49,522 bases of DNA from an uncultured Prevotellaceae bacterium (GTDB lineage: Bacteria > Bacteroidota > Bacteroidia > Bacteroidales > Bacteroidaceae), in the NCBI GenBank assembly GCA_900316265.1, contig ONCH01000013.1:1-49522 (forward strand). The letters run 5' to 3'. Shown in pieces: positions 35,703 to 45,295 of the stretch (within the stretch, counting starts at the first letter, position 1; every line of letters begins with the position of its first letter). The notes under the pieces are model-generated. The model was not told the origin of the DNA. It did not search any database and saw only the letters and a list, made by a program, of their open reading frames with translations. Both the position numbers and the translations under genes were made by a program.

Positions 35703-37217
35703 ATGAAGATATTCACAAGTGCTCAGATAAAAGAGCTGGATAAATTCACCATTGAGAACGAACCTATTTCGAGTCTCAATCTGATGGAACGCGCCGCCCA
35801 AACGATGACGCGGGCCATTACTGAGTTGTGGGCATCCTCTACACCTATTGTGGTGTTTGCAGGACCAGGCAACAATGGTGGTGACGCACTGGCAATAGCC
35901 CGACTATTGGCTGAGCGGGGATATCAAGTTGTCGCCTACCTGTTCAATATCAGTGGGCATCTTTCTCCAGACTGTGCGGCCAACAAGAAGCAGTTGGAAG
36001 AGAACAAGCGTATCCGCCAGTTCATAGAGGTCACACAAGAGTTCGACCCACCCGTACTTGATGAGAAGACACTTGTTGTAGATGGTCTCTTCGGTTCTGG
36101 TCTTAACAAGCCCCTAGCTGGTGGTTTTGCTTCATTGGTCAAATACATCAATGCTTCACCATCGAAGATAGTCAGCATAGACATGCCGTCAGGACTCATG
36201 GCTGAAGACAATACCTACAATGTCAGGGCGAACATCATTCGCGCACATCTGACCTTGACGCTGCAACAGCCCAAATTGTCATTCTTCTTTGCTGAGAATC
36301 AGCAGTTCATTGGCCAGTTGCGTATCCTTGACATCCGACTTAGCCAAGAGGGTATTCAGCGAATAGAGGCTCCCTATACCGTTATCGAGGAGAACGACAT
36401 CCGCCAATGCATCATTCCGCGCGACCGTTTTGCCCACAAAGGACAGATGGGTAATGCGCTTATCATCGCCGGCAGTTATTGCATGGCAGGAGCTGCAATC
36501 TTGGCGGCCAGAGCATGTCTGCGCTCTGGTGTCGGCAAACTCACCGTCAATACGCCTAAGCGCAATATTCCCATTATCCAACAGGCTGTTCCTGAAGCCA
36601 TTATCCAGACAGGACCGGAAGAGACTATCTTTGCCGAGACTGTAGATACGGAAGACTATAATGCACTGGGCATCGGACCGGGCTTGGGACAAAGTGAGCA
36701 AACCGCCATTGCCCTCATTGCCCAACTGCGCCGTACACAGTGCCCAATAGTTGCTGATGCAGACGCTCTTAACATTCTTGCGAATCACCGAGCATGGCTT
36801 CAGCAGTTACCAAAGGGAATTATCCTGACACCCCACCCCAAGGAGTTCGACCGACTGGAAGGTCATAGTACAGACAGCTATGAGCGCCTGACCAAGGCCT
36901 GCAACCTGGCAGAACGCCTGCAAGGCATTGTCATCCTCAAGGGGCAATATACTGCTATTTGCATGGCTGACGGCCATGTGATGTTCAATCCCACTGGCAA
37001 TGCCGGTATGGCAACTGCCGGTAGTGGTGATGTGTTGACAGGTATTATCACTGGACTACTGGCTCGCGGCTATCAGCCGAAAGAAGCTTGTATGGTAGGT
37101 GTCTACCTGCACGGACTGGCCGGTGATTTAGCCGCGGCAGACTTAGGAGAAGAAAGTTTGCTCGCTAGCGATATAATCCGTTACTTGTCAAGGGCTTTTA
37201 AAAGACTGAAAGATTAA
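35703..37217 (+). CDS. nnr: Bifunctional NAD(P)HX epimerase/dehydratase
   Basis: 504 residues. Repairs hydrated NADH and NADPH. The N-terminal YjeF epimerase domain (about 1-210) has FAGPGNNGGDALAIARLL and VDGLFGSGLNKPL. The C-terminal ribokinase-like dehydratase (about 225-500) has HKGQMGNALIIAGSYCMAGA, GIGPGLGQSEQ, ILTPHPKEFDRL and TAGSGDVLTGIITGLLARG. Both catalytic halves look intact. DUF4831 follows after 14 bases. Confidence 0.93.
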   Translation: MKIFTSAQIKELDKFTIENEPISSLNLMERAAQTMTRAITELWASSTPIVVFAGPGNNGGDALAIARLLAERGYQVVAYLFNISGHLSPDCAANKKQLEENKRIRQFIEVTQEFDPPVLDEKTLVVDGLFGSGLNKPLAGGFASLVKYINASPSKIVSIDMPSGLMAEDNTYNVRANIIRAHLTLTLQQPKLSFFFAENQQFIGQLRILDIRLSQEGIQRIEAPYTVIEENDIRQCIIPRDRFAHKGQMGNALIIAGSYCMAGAAILAARACLRSGVGKLTVNTPKRNIPIIQQAVPEAIIQTGPEETIFAETVDTEDYNALGIGPGLGQSEQTAIALIAQLRRTQCPIVADADALNILANHRAWLQQLPKGIILTPHPKEFDRLEGHSTDSYERLTKACNLAERLQGIVILKGQYTAICMADGHVMFNPTGNAGMATAGSGDVLTGIITGLLARGYQPKEACMVGVYLHGLAGDLAAADLGEESLLASDIIRYLSRAFKRLKD

Positions 37218-37231
37218 AAACAGATAGAGAC

Positions 37232-38293
37232 ATGAAAAGATTACTATTTGCATCCATGCTCTTGTGTAGCATAGTAGCAATGGCACAACAACAAACAACA
37301 CAGATGAAGCCAGGCAAAACTGCTGAAGGCATTATCTACTATTTGCCTAAGACTGCCATTGAGTTTAACTTGCTCATTGAAAAGAAGACGTACACCCCTG
37401 GCATCTTTGCCAAATACGGGGAGAAGTACCTTCGTCTGCGTGGCATTAAACAAGAGGAAGAGGTAACCTACAGCATTGCCAACTATGGACTAACACAGAT
37501 TGGTATAATCGATACCACCAAGTGTTTTTATGTAAAGACCAAAGGCGGCAAATGCGAGACGGCAGAGATTCATCTTACCAATGACGGTGTGCTGCAGTCT
37601 ATTAATGCTGACCCTGTAACAGTCAAGCCACGTGTTCCCTTCAAACCCGCCCCTCCTGTCAAGGAGCCTGATCCCAAGCAGTATCTTAATGCAGAGGTAC
37701 TTTCAGCAGGTAGTACAGCCAAGATGGCTGAGCTCACCGTAGATCAGATTATCGAACTGCAGGAGCGTCGCCAAGCACTCATCACTGGTGAAGCCGAGGA
37801 TATTCCACAGGATGAGCAACAGTTGCAACTCATGATTGACGAGATTGACAAACAGCGTGAGATTCTGCTGACACTCTTTACCGGTACCACACACCGAGAT
37901 ACTGTTGAACAGATGCTTATCGTATGTCCAGAGAAAGAGGTGGAACGCGAAGTAATCTTCCGTCTCTCAAAGAAAATTGGACTTGTCGACAAAGACGATC
38001 TCTCAGGCGTACCTTATTATATGTCTATAGAAGACATGCACCGTACTACTTTCCAGAAGTATGATGTCGATGAGAAGAAGAAAGAGGGTGGCTTCTACGT
38101 CAACGTACCAGGTCGTATCAAGATGACGCTGCATCGTGACAACCATTTCCTCGGCTCCTTTGACCTGTATGCTGCACAGTTCGGTTTTGTTGAGTTGCGT
38201 AGTGGTTCGCTCTTCAAGCGTTACGTCACCCACATGACCCTCAACCCCACAACAGGTTCAGTGGACAAGATTCATGCAGATATGGGCAAATAA
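37232..38293 (+). CDS. DUF4831 family exported protein
   Basis: 353 residues with a signal peptide (cleavage after VAMA-QQQ). The early part, GIIYYLPKTAIEFNLLIEKKTYTPGIFAKYGEKYLRL, is the typical DUF4831 opening. The middle has a Pro-rich link and a helical stretch (IIELQERRQALITGEAEDIPQDEQQLQLM). No enzymatic motif, function unknown. The gene ends before a strong terminator. Confidence 0.82.
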   Translation: MKRLLFASMLLCSIVAMAQQQTTQMKPGKTAEGIIYYLPKTAIEFNLLIEKKTYTPGIFAKYGEKYLRLRGIKQEEEVTYSIANYGLTQIGIIDTTKCFYVKTKGGKCETAEIHLTNDGVLQSINADPVTVKPRVPFKPAPPVKEPDPKQYLNAEVLSAGSTAKMAELTVDQIIELQERRQALITGEAEDIPQDEQQLQLMIDEIDKQREILLTLFTGTTHRDTVEQMLIVCPEKEVEREVIFRLSKKIGLVDKDDLSGVPYYMSIEDMHRTTFQKYDVDEKKKEGGFYVNVPGRIKMTLHRDNHFLGSFDLYAAQFGFVELRSGSLFKRYVTHMTLNPTTGSVDKIHADMGK

Positions 38294-38332
38294 TTTTGAG
38301 GCACTGAAGCTTCGAATTATTGATCATAAAAC

Positions 38333-38365
38333 AATAAAGGCTTTCCAAATTGGAAAGCCTTTATT
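38333..38365. terminator. Bidirectional terminator between DUF4831 and fba
   Basis: A 14-bp perfect stem: AATAAAGGCTTTCC (38333-38346) with GGAAAGCCTTTATT (38352-38365). It lies between convergent genes. Confidence 0.85.
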
Positions 38366-38382
38366 ATTGGATGCTTTATCGA

Positions 38383-39384
38383 TTAGCACTGAGCCAACTT
38401 ACCGTCAGAACCAAGCACATTCACAATCTTGTGGATGTACATCTTCTTCATATTCTCACGAGCGGGCTTCAGATACTGACGAGGATCGAAGTCTCCAGGA
38501 TGCTCAGCGAGGTGCTGACGGATAGCAGCGGTCATAGCCAGACGAGAGTCAGAGTCGATGTTGATCTTGCAGACAGCGCTCTTAGCAGCCTTGCGGAGCT
38601 GCTCCTCAGGAATACCGATAGCGGCCTCAAGCTTGCCACCGAACTTGTTGATGGTGTTCACCTCGTCCATAGGTACTGAAGAAGAACCGTGGAGCACGAT
38701 GGGGAATCCGGGGAGCTTCTTCTCAATCTCAGCGAGGATGTCGAATGCCAAGGGAGGTGGAACGAGTACACCGTTCACCAGTGTGCACTGCTCAGGAGTG
38801 AACTTGTGAGCACCGTGAGAAGTACCGATAGAGATAGCCAGTGAGTCGCAACCAGTGCGGGTGGCGAAGTCGATAACCTCCTCAGGCTTGGTGTAGTGAG
38901 ACTCAGCAGCGCTGACCTCATCCTCAACACCAGCGAGTACGCCGAGCTCAGCCTCAACGGTTACATCGAACTGATGAGCATAGTCAACAACCTTCTTAGC
39001 CAGAGCAACGTTCTCCTCGTAGGGGAGGTGTGAACCGTCGATCATCACTGAAGAGAAGCCCATATCGATACAATCCTTACAGAGCTCGAAGCTGTCACCG
39101 TGGTCGAGGTGCAGTACAATCTCAGGATGAGCGCAGCCCAGCTCTTTAGCGTAAGCCACAGCACCCTCAGCCATGTAGCGCAGGATGGTAGCGTTGGCAT
39201 AGTTACGAGCACCCTTAGAAACCTGCATAATAACAGGTGACTTTGTCTCTACAGCTGCCATGACGATAGCCTGCATCTGCTCCATGGTGTTGAAGTTGAA
39301 AGCGGGGATAGCATAGCCACCGGCTACTGCTCTCTTGAACATCTCGCGAGTATTCACGAGACCTAAATCCTTGTAGTTTACCAT
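38383..39384 (-). CDS. fba: Class II fructose-1,6-bisphosphate aldolase
   Basis: 333 residues. A zinc aldolase of glycolysis and gluconeogenesis. IPAFNFNTMEQMQAI, HLDHGDSFELCKDCIDMGFS (zinc-ligand histidine and catalytic aspartate), MIDGSHLPYEENV, VEAELGVLAGVEDE, GTSHGAHKF and VLHGSSSVPMDEV (zinc-ligand histidines) are all seen. Codon use is strongly biased to a small set, as expected for a highly expressed gene. It has its own promoter on minus. Confidence 0.94.
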   Translation of the reverse strand: MVNYKDLGLVNTREMFKRAVAGGYAIPAFNFNTMEQMQAIVMAAVETKSPVIMQVSKGARNYANATILRYMAEGAVAYAKELGCAHPEIVLHLDHGDSFELCKDCIDMGFSSVMIDGSHLPYEENVALAKKVVDYAHQFDVTVEAELGVLAGVEDEVSAAESHYTKPEEVIDFATRTGCDSLAISIGTSHGAHKFTPEQCTLVNGVLVPPPLAFDILAEIEKKLPGFPIVLHGSSSVPMDEVNTINKFGGKLEAAIGIPEEQLRKAAKSAVCKINIDSDSRLAMTAAIRQHLAEHPGDFDPRQYLKPARENMKKMYIHKIVNVLGSDGKLAQC

Positions 39385-39427
39385 AATTTTGATATTTAAA
39401 TATGTTAGTTGGAAATTTTCCTGAGCG

Positions 39428-39435
39428 CAAAGTTA
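39428..39435 (-). promoter_or_regulatory. -7 box before fba
   Basis: TAACTTTG on minus, 43 bases before the ATG at 39384. A TTG lies 22 bases upstream, slightly long for a -33. Confidence 0.55.
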
Positions 39436-39467
39436 GCAATTATTTTTGGAAAACAGACAAGAAAGAA

Positions 39468-39529
39468 TGACGGATTAGGTAGAATTTTACGGATTTTTTT
39501 CATTTCCGCATGTTCTACGTAATCCGTCA
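39468..39529 (-). terminator. Long hairpin between the aquaporin gene and fba
   Basis: TGACGGATTA (39468-39477) pairs with TAATCCGTCA (39520-39529), and TAGAA (39480-39484) with TTCTA (39513-39517), separated by a 2x2 internal loop. On minus a T-rich stretch follows. Most likely the aquaporin gene terminator, though it lies just upstream of the fba promoter. Confidence 0.55.
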
Positions 39530-39558
39530 GGGTAAAATGCAAACTAAATGTTGCAATA

Positions 39559-40236
39559 TTACTTCTCTGCGGGCTCAATCATTTTCCAGATGCAAGCAGC
39601 TAATGCACCACCAACGAACGGGCCAACAATGAAAATCCACAGATTAGTCAGCGCCGTACCTCCCTGGAAGATGGCGGGAGCCAGTGAACGAGCAGGATTC
39701 ACCGATGTACCAGTATAGCGGATACATACCAAATGAACCAGTACAAGGCTCAGACCGATAGCCAGACCTACGAAATTGTTGGTAGCGCCATTTGTCTTGG
39801 CAGTAGCACCCAACACAACAAGTACGAAAACACAGGTAAAGATAATCTCTGCCAGCAGGCCGCCCAACATCGTTACGTTAGCCTGCAAATCATTAGCGCC
39901 AGTACCTTCCAAACCGGGGACATTAGTAGTCAACACATACAGCAGTGCACTACCTATAAAAGCGCCAATACACTGGAATACTATATACATAGCACCCTCT
40001 TTGGCATCCATACGTCCAGCGATAATGCAGCCCAATGTGATAGCAGGATTGATATGGCAACCAGAGATACCACCAATGGTATAAGCCATAGCCACTACAG
40101 CCAAGCCAAAGGCAAAGGCCGTACCCACTACTGCAGGGATATTGTTAATAGGATCACAACCCAGACTGACAGCAACACCGCAGCCCATCAGAACGAGCAC
40201 CATCGTGCCCACCATTTCTGCTAAATACTTTTTCAT
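39559..40236 (-). CDS. aqpZ: MIP family channel, aquaporin Z-like
   Basis: 225 residues from MKKYLAEMVGTMVLVLMGCG; the upstream extension crosses the promoter. Six membrane segments and both NPA loops are visible: GCHINPAITLG and GTSVNPARSLAPA. The arginine after the second NPA and the small neighbouring residues favour a water channel over a glycerol facilitator. Confidence 0.9.
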   Translation of the reverse strand: MKKYLAEMVGTMVLVLMGCGVAVSLGCDPINNIPAVVGTAFAFGLAVVAMAYTIGGISGCHINPAITLGCIIAGRMDAKEGAMYIVFQCIGAFIGSALLYVLTTNVPGLEGTGANDLQANVTMLGGLLAEIIFTCVFVLVVLGATAKTNGATNNFVGLAIGLSLVLVHLVCIRYTGTSVNPARSLAPAIFQGGTALTNLWIFIVGPFVGGALAACIWKMIEPAEK

Positions 40237-40282
40237 AACGTCTATAGCTTTAGAAATTAATAATATGTATTGTAACTGGACG

Positions 40283-40314
40283 CAAATATAGTAAAAATAT
40301 CCCAATGACACAAA
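40283..40314 (-). promoter_or_regulatory. Promoter of the aquaporin gene
   Basis: On minus: TTTG (40314-40311), a 20-base spacer, TATATTTG (40290-40283). A full -33/-7 pair 46 bases before the ATG. Confidence 0.7.
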
Positions 40315-40383
40315 CTTTTTTATCAAAAAGTAATACTTTTCTGCTTAAATAAAACGTCTTTCATCTTTTTTCGGCATTAACGA

Positions 40384-40416
40384 TGCAAAGATATATAAAA
40401 AATTATTATCTTTGCA
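40384..40416. promoter_or_regulatory. Palindromic pair of opposed -7 boxes
   Basis: TGCAAAGATA (40384-40393) and TATCTTTGCA (40407-40416) form a perfect 10-base inverted repeat. The plus box TATCTTTG (40407-40414) ends five bases before the ATG at 40420; the minus box (40393-40386) points to the aquaporin gene. Confidence 0.65.
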
Positions 40417-40419
40417 CAC

Positions 40420-41412
40420 ATGATAGCAGATAATCCATACATCACTCAATATCCAGAATTGATGGCAGGCAAGACCGTCCTCTATTGTCATGGTTTTGCC
40501 AGTAGTGGACAATCTGGTACGGTGGCACGACTCCGTGAGGTGATACCACAAACTAAAGTTATCGCTCCCGATCTGCCCATCCACCCCACAGAGGCCATCG
40601 CCCTGCTGCGCGACATCTGTCAGCAAGAACAGCCAGACCTCATCATCGGCACCTCAATGGGAGGAATGTATGCCGAGCAACTCTATGGCTACGACCGTAT
40701 CTGTGTCAATCCTGCCTTGGAAATGGGTGAGACAATGAAGGCACATGGTATGACGGGAACCCAGCAATTCCAGAACCCTCGACTGGATGGTGTGCAGGAG
40801 TTCTATGTCGACAAGGCACTTATCAAGGAATATAAAGAACAAGCTGAACAGCGTTTCTCGGGTACCAACACCAACGAACAACAGCATGTCTGGGGACTCT
40901 TTGGTGACCAGGACGATGTTGTCGATACTTTTGGAATATTCAGTGCTGTCTATCCACTAGCTACTCACTTTCATGGCGAACACCGCATGAACGACAAGAG
41001 TTTTATGCATAGTGTCGTACCTGTCATCCGCTGGATAGATGATAACCAGAATAAACGTCAGCGCCCTATAATATATATAGGTATAGAGACGATGATGGAT
41101 AGCTATCAGAAGCCTGTGTCTTCTGTACAAAAAGCGGTGCGCTTGCTCATTGAGCACTATCAGGTATATTTCGTTGCTACACCTGTGGACTTTTCCACCA
41201 CAGCGTTGTGGCTCGAAGAATACATCAATGTACCTGCCTGGCGACACACCATCTATACTCATCGCCGCGACCTACTCTATGGTGACTATCTGATAGAGAA
41301 GAGCGATAAAAGCAGAGACAACTCACTGGCTACTATCTTGGAATATGGTAGTGATACTTTCAAAACTTGGGACGATATCATCGAATACTTCTCACGCCTT
41401 GGTGGTCAGTAG
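40420..41412 (+). CDS. YqiA/YcfP-type esterase fused to a degenerate HAD-like domain
   Basis: 330 residues. The N-terminal part is a small alpha/beta hydrolase: YCHGFASSGQS, the nucleophile Ser79 in IIGTSMGGMYAE, a late WGLFGDQDDVVD aspartate and a THFHGEHRM histidine. Residues from about 205 on resemble 5'(3')-deoxyribonucleotidases: YINVPAWRHTIYTHRRDLLYGDYLIEK and YGSDTFKTWDDIIEYF. The first HAD motif, which should read DxD, is IYIGIETMMDSY, so the nucleophile aspartate is gone and the domain is probably not a phosphatase. No other gene is tightly linked upstream. Confidence 0.7.
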   Translation: MIADNPYITQYPELMAGKTVLYCHGFASSGQSGTVARLREVIPQTKVIAPDLPIHPTEAIALLRDICQQEQPDLIIGTSMGGMYAEQLYGYDRICVNPALEMGETMKAHGMTGTQQFQNPRLDGVQEFYVDKALIKEYKEQAEQRFSGTNTNEQQHVWGLFGDQDDVVDTFGIFSAVYPLATHFHGEHRMNDKSFMHSVVPVIRWIDDNQNKRQRPIIYIGIETMMDSYQKPVSSVQKAVRLLIEHYQVYFVATPVDFSTTALWLEEYINVPAWRHTIYTHRRDLLYGDYLIEKSDKSRDNSLATILEYGSDTFKTWDDIIEYFSRLGGQ

Positions 41413-41455
41413 TCCTCTTTACTAAAAACCTAATATTATAAAATAACAATTAAAC

Positions 41456-42601
41456 ATGACTATGAGAAAAGCTTTATCAATGATGGTTGCAGTACTTACT
41501 GCTACTTTCACGTTCTGCTCTTGTGCCAATAGCGACAAGACAGCAGATGTCAACAACTTCCGTATTCAACGCGGTACCAATGTAAGCCATTGGCTATCAC
41601 AGAACAATGAGGACCGTGGCGAGGCCCGTCGTCAGCACATCCAGGAGGACGATTTTGCACGTCTTGATTCACTGGGTTTCGACTTTGTACGCTTACCTAT
41701 TGACGAAGTACAGTTCTGGGATGAAGAAGGTAACAAACTGCCTGAGGCCTGGGAACTAATGACCAATGCCATCAACTGGGCAGAGAAGCATCATCTACGC
41801 ACTATCGTTGACTTGCATATCATCCGTTCACACTACTTCAATGCCGTCAACGAGGGACAAGCCGATGCTAACACCTTGTTCACTTCAGAGAAGTCACAGC
41901 AGCAACTCATCGACATGTGGTATCAGCTGTCTGACGTGCTGAAAGGATACAGCGTAGACTCAGTGGCTTATGAGTTCATGAACGAACCCGTAGCTGAAGA
42001 CCATGAGCAGTGGAACCAGCTGATTGCTAAGGTTCACAAGGCACTGCGCGAGCGCGAGCCTCAGCGTACCCTGGTCATTGGCTCGAACATGTGGCAGGGC
42101 TATGAGACCATGAAGTATTTGAAGGTGCCCGAAGGCGACAAGAACATCATCCTGTCCTTCCACTACTACAATCCTATGATTCTGACCCACTATGGTGCAT
42201 GGTGGACGCCCATCGGCAAGTATACTGGCAAGGTAAACTATCCTGGTGTACTGGTATCGAAGGAAGACTATGAGGCTGCTTCCGACACTGTCAAGGCTCT
42301 GATTGACGAGAACCACTATACAACTCAGGAGTGGAACATCGACAAGATCCGTGCTGACTTCAAGGATGCTATCGAAGCTGCCAAGAAGTACGACCTTCAG
42401 CTGTTCTGTGGCGAGTGGGGTGTCTACGAACCCGTTGACCGCGAGTTGGCTTACAAGTGGACAAAGGATATGTTGACCGTATTCAAGGAGAACAACATTG
42501 CTTGGACCACCTGGTGCTACGACGCAGACTTCGGCTTCTGGGATCAGCAGAAGCACGAATTCAAGGACAAGGGACTTGTTGACTTGCTGACAGAAAAATA
42601 A
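41456..42601 (+). CDS. Glycoside hydrolase family 5 (cellulase-like) lipoprotein
   Basis: 381 residues; ATG at 41462 is an alternative start two codons later. A lipobox (TFTFCSC) suggests surface anchoring. The GH5 fold is read from FRIQRGTNVSHWLS, FDFVRLPIDE, IVDLHIIRSHYFN, the acid/base Glu177 in YEFMNEPVAED, FHYYNPMILTHYGAWW, and the nucleophile Glu320 in LFCGEWGVYEP. It should cut beta-1,4- or mixed-linkage glucan, or a related beta-glycan. It is followed by a cellobiose phosphorylase gene, which fits a cellulose- or glucan-use pair. Confidence 0.88.
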   Translation: MTMRKALSMMVAVLTATFTFCSCANSDKTADVNNFRIQRGTNVSHWLSQNNEDRGEARRQHIQEDDFARLDSLGFDFVRLPIDEVQFWDEEGNKLPEAWELMTNAINWAEKHHLRTIVDLHIIRSHYFNAVNEGQADANTLFTSEKSQQQLIDMWYQLSDVLKGYSVDSVAYEFMNEPVAEDHEQWNQLIAKVHKALREREPQRTLVIGSNMWQGYETMKYLKVPEGDKNIILSFHYYNPMILTHYGAWWTPIGKYTGKVNYPGVLVSKEDYEAASDTVKALIDENHYTTQEWNIDKIRADFKDAIEAAKKYDLQLFCGEWGVYEPVDRELAYKWTKDMLTVFKENNIAWTTWCYDADFGFWDQQKHEFKDKGLVDLLTEK

Positions 42602-42643
42602 GACGAAATAACGTTATAACGTAATAACGAAATAAAAATAGAT

Positions 42644-45136
42644 ATGAAAACATTCGGACATTTCGACGATGAGCATCGCGAGTACGTCATCACTGACCCC
42701 GCAACTCCGTTCCCATGGATTAACTACCTGGGTAATGAGGACTTCTTCGGCCTCATCTCCAATACCGCTGGTGGCTATGACTTCTATAAGGATGCCAAGT
42801 TCCGCCGCATCACACGTTACCGCTACAACGGCGTTCCCATGGATGCCGGTGGTCGCTACTTCTATATCAAGGATGGAGAGACCGTATGGAATCCTGGCTG
42901 GAAACCCTGCAAGACTCCCCTGGACAGCTATGAGTGCCGTCACGGTATGAACTACACCCGTATCACGGGTAGCAAGAATGATGTCGAGGCTTCGGTACTC
43001 TTCTTCGTTCCTCTGCACACATGGGCAGAGGTGCAGAAGCTGACGCTGAAGAACACCTCTAAGGAGGTGAAGACGCTGAAGCTCTTCTCGTTTGCTGAGT
43101 GGTGTCTGTGGAATGCTGCTACGGATATGGAGAACTTCCAGCGTAACTGGTCAACGGGTGAGGTGGAGATAGAGAACGGCTCTACCATCTACCACAAGAC
43201 AGAATATAAGGAGCGCCGCAATCACTATGCCTACTACGCCCTGACCAATGCCAAGGCTGATGGCTACGACACTGACCGTGAGTCATTCATCGGACTGTAT
43301 AACGACTTCTCTAATCCCCAGTGCGTAATGGCCGGAAAGCCCGCCAACTCACTGGCTCACGGTTGGAGCCCCATTGCCTCACATTATAAAGAGGTAACGC
43401 TACAGCCTGGCGAGCAGCAGGACTTCATCTTCGTACTGGGCTACGTAGAGAACGAGCAGGAAGAGAAGTTTGAAGATCTCAGCGGGAAAACCGCTGAGCA
43501 CAAAGGGCTCATCACCTCTTTGGGCAAGCTCGACCATACTATTATTAATAAGGAGAAAGCTCATGCTGTCATTGAGCGCTTCTCAACCGTTGAGGCTGTC
43601 GATGCAGCATTCCAGGAGTTGAACAATCTGTGGGACAAGCTGCTGTCGAAGTTCTCAGTGAAGAGCGACGACGAGCGTCTGAACCGCATGGTCAACATCT
43701 GGAACCAGTATCAGTGCATGATTACGTTCTGCTTCTCACGCTCAGCAAGCTTCTTCGAGAGTGGCGTAGGCCGTGGCATGGGATTCCGTGACAGCAACCA
43801 GGATCTTGTGGGCTTTGTTCACCAGATTCCAAGTCGTGCCCGTCAGCGCATCATCGATATTGCTTCCACACAGTTCCCTGACGGTGGTTGCTACCACCAG
43901 TACCAGCCACTAACCAAGCGTGGCAACAACGACATCGGTGGTGGTTTCAACGACGACCCTTGCTGGCTCATCTTTGGTACTGTAGCATATATCAAGGAAA
44001 CGGGCGACTTCTCTATCCTTGACGAGCAAGTGCCCTGGGACAACCAGCCTGGCAGTGAGGTGTCACTCTTCGAACACCTACGCATCTCGTTTAACCATGT
44101 AGTTGAGAACCTTGGTCCTCACATGCTGCCACTCATTGGTCGTGCTGACTGGAACGACTGTCTGAACCTGAACTGCTTCTCATGGGATCCTAATGAGTCG
44201 TTCCAGACCACTGAGAACAACAGCGTGGGTAGTAAAGCCGAATCGCTGATGATTGCCGGCCTCTTCGTGTTGACGGGTAAGCAATACGTAGAGCTTTGCG
44301 AAAAGATGGGCAAGCAAGAAGAAGCTCAGCGCGCTCAGAAGTGCATCGACGCTATGGTTGAAGCTGTTAAGAAGCACGGCTGGGATGGTGAATGGTATCT
44401 CCGTGCCTACGATTTCTATGGCAACAAGATTGGCTCTCATGAGAATGAGGAAGGCAAGATATTTATCGAGTCACAGGGCTTCTGCACCATGGCAGGTATC
44501 GGTCAGGAAGACGGTATGGTTGACAAGGCACTTGACAGCTGTAAGAAATACCTCGACTGCGAGCACGGCATGGTACTCAACAACCCAGCCTTCACCCGTT
44601 ACTATGTGGAGATGGGTGAGATTTCCAGCTATCCCGCAGGCTATAAGGAGAATGCTGGTATCTTCTGCCACAACAATCCTTGGGTTATTATCGGTGAGAC
44701 GGTTGCTCGTCGCGGAAACGATGCTTGGGAGCACTATACCAAGATATGTCCCGCATGGATCAAGGACCAGCAGCTGCATAAGGTAGAGCCATACGTCTAC
44801 TGCCAGATGGTAGCTGGTAAGGATGCAGCCAAACCTGGTGAGGGTAAGAACTCATGGCTGACAGGTACGGCAGCGTGGAACTGGATTACCATCACACAGT
44901 ATATCCTTGGTATCAAGCCTACCTATGATGGTATTGAGATTGATCCATGTATCCCTGAGACACTCAAGGAGTACAGTGTGAAGCGCGTACTTCGTGATGC
45001 AGAGTTTGACATTACCGTAAAGAACCCCAATGGCAAGGAGAGTGGTGTCAGTAAGATTGTGCTTGATGGTACTCCCGTCGATGGCAATATCATCAAGGCC
45101 ACTCCAGGCAAACACACGGTTGAGGTCATCATGTAA
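42644..45136 (+). CDS. Cellobiose phosphorylase (GH94)
   Basis: 830 residues, the normal GH94 length. Converts cellobiose and phosphate to glucose 1-phosphate and glucose in the cytosol. The start [30 protein letters not shown] is typical of the family; the catalytic acid is Asp502 in [32 protein letters not shown] and [11 protein letters not shown] line the active site; [14 protein letters not shown] is in the C-terminal part. There is no signal peptide. Cellodextrin or chitobiose phosphorylase are alternatives; the neighbouring GH5 favours a glucan substrate. Confidence 0.9.
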   Translation: MKTFGHFDDEHREYVITDPATPFPWINYLGNEDFFGLISNTAGGYDFYKDAKFRRITRYRYNGVPMDAGGRYFYIKDGETVWNPGWKPCKTPLDSYECRHGMNYTRITGSKNDVEASVLFFVPLHTWAEVQKLTLKNTSKEVKTLKLFSFAEWCLWNAATDMENFQRNWSTGEVEIENGSTIYHKTEYKERRNHYAYYALTNAKADGYDTDRESFIGLYNDFSNPQCVMAGKPANSLAHGWSPIASHYKEVTLQPGEQQDFIFVLGYVENEQEEKFEDLSGKTAEHKGLITSLGKLDHTIINKEKAHAVIERFSTVEAVDAAFQELNNLWDKLLSKFSVKSDDERLNRMVNIWNQYQCMITFCFSRSASFFESGVGRGMGFRDSNQDLVGFVHQIPSRARQRIIDIASTQFPDGGCYHQYQPLTKRGNNDIGGGFNDDPCWLIFGTVAYIKETGDFSILDEQVPWDNQPGSEVSLFEHLRISFNHVVENLGPHMLPLIGRADWNDCLNLNCFSWDPNESFQTTENNSVGSKAESLMIAGLFVLTGKQYVELCEKMGKQEEAQRAQKCIDAMVEAVKKHGWDGEWYLRAYDFYGNKIGSHENEEGKIFIESQGFCTMAGIGQEDGMVDKALDSCKKYLDCEHGMVLNNPAFTRYYVEMGEISSYPAGYKENAGIFCHNNPWVIIGETVARRGNDAWEHYTKICPAWIKDQQLHKVEPYVYCQMVAGKDAAKPGEGKNSWLTGTAAWNWITITQYILGIKPTYDGIEIDPCIPETLKEYSVKRVLRDAEFDITVKNPNGKESGVSKIVLDGTPVDGNIIKATPGKHTVEVIM

Positions 45137-45158
45137 GATACACTCTTCCTATCATTAT

Positions 45159-45193
45159 AAGGGGATATGTCAATAGGCATACCCCCTTTTCTT
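45159..45193 (+). terminator. Terminator after the cellobiose phosphorylase gene
   Basis: AAGGGG (45159-45164) pairs with CCCCTT, extended by ATG/CAT with small bulges, followed by TTTTCTTG. Imperfect stem. Confidence 0.6.
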
Positions 45194-45235
45194 GTATAAT
45201 AAGTGCTCTCATTTTAAAACTATTTATCTTTTTTC

Positions 45236-45266
45236 TTGGTCAATAAAGGATTTTTATTTATCTTTG
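45236..45266 (+). promoter_or_regulatory. Promoter of the PAP2 gene
   Basis: TTG (45236-45238), a 20-base spacer, TATCTTTG (45259-45266). Leader of about 25 bases. Confidence 0.75.
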
Positions 45267-45295
45267 TACCAAAATGATAAACAAACCTAATTAAT

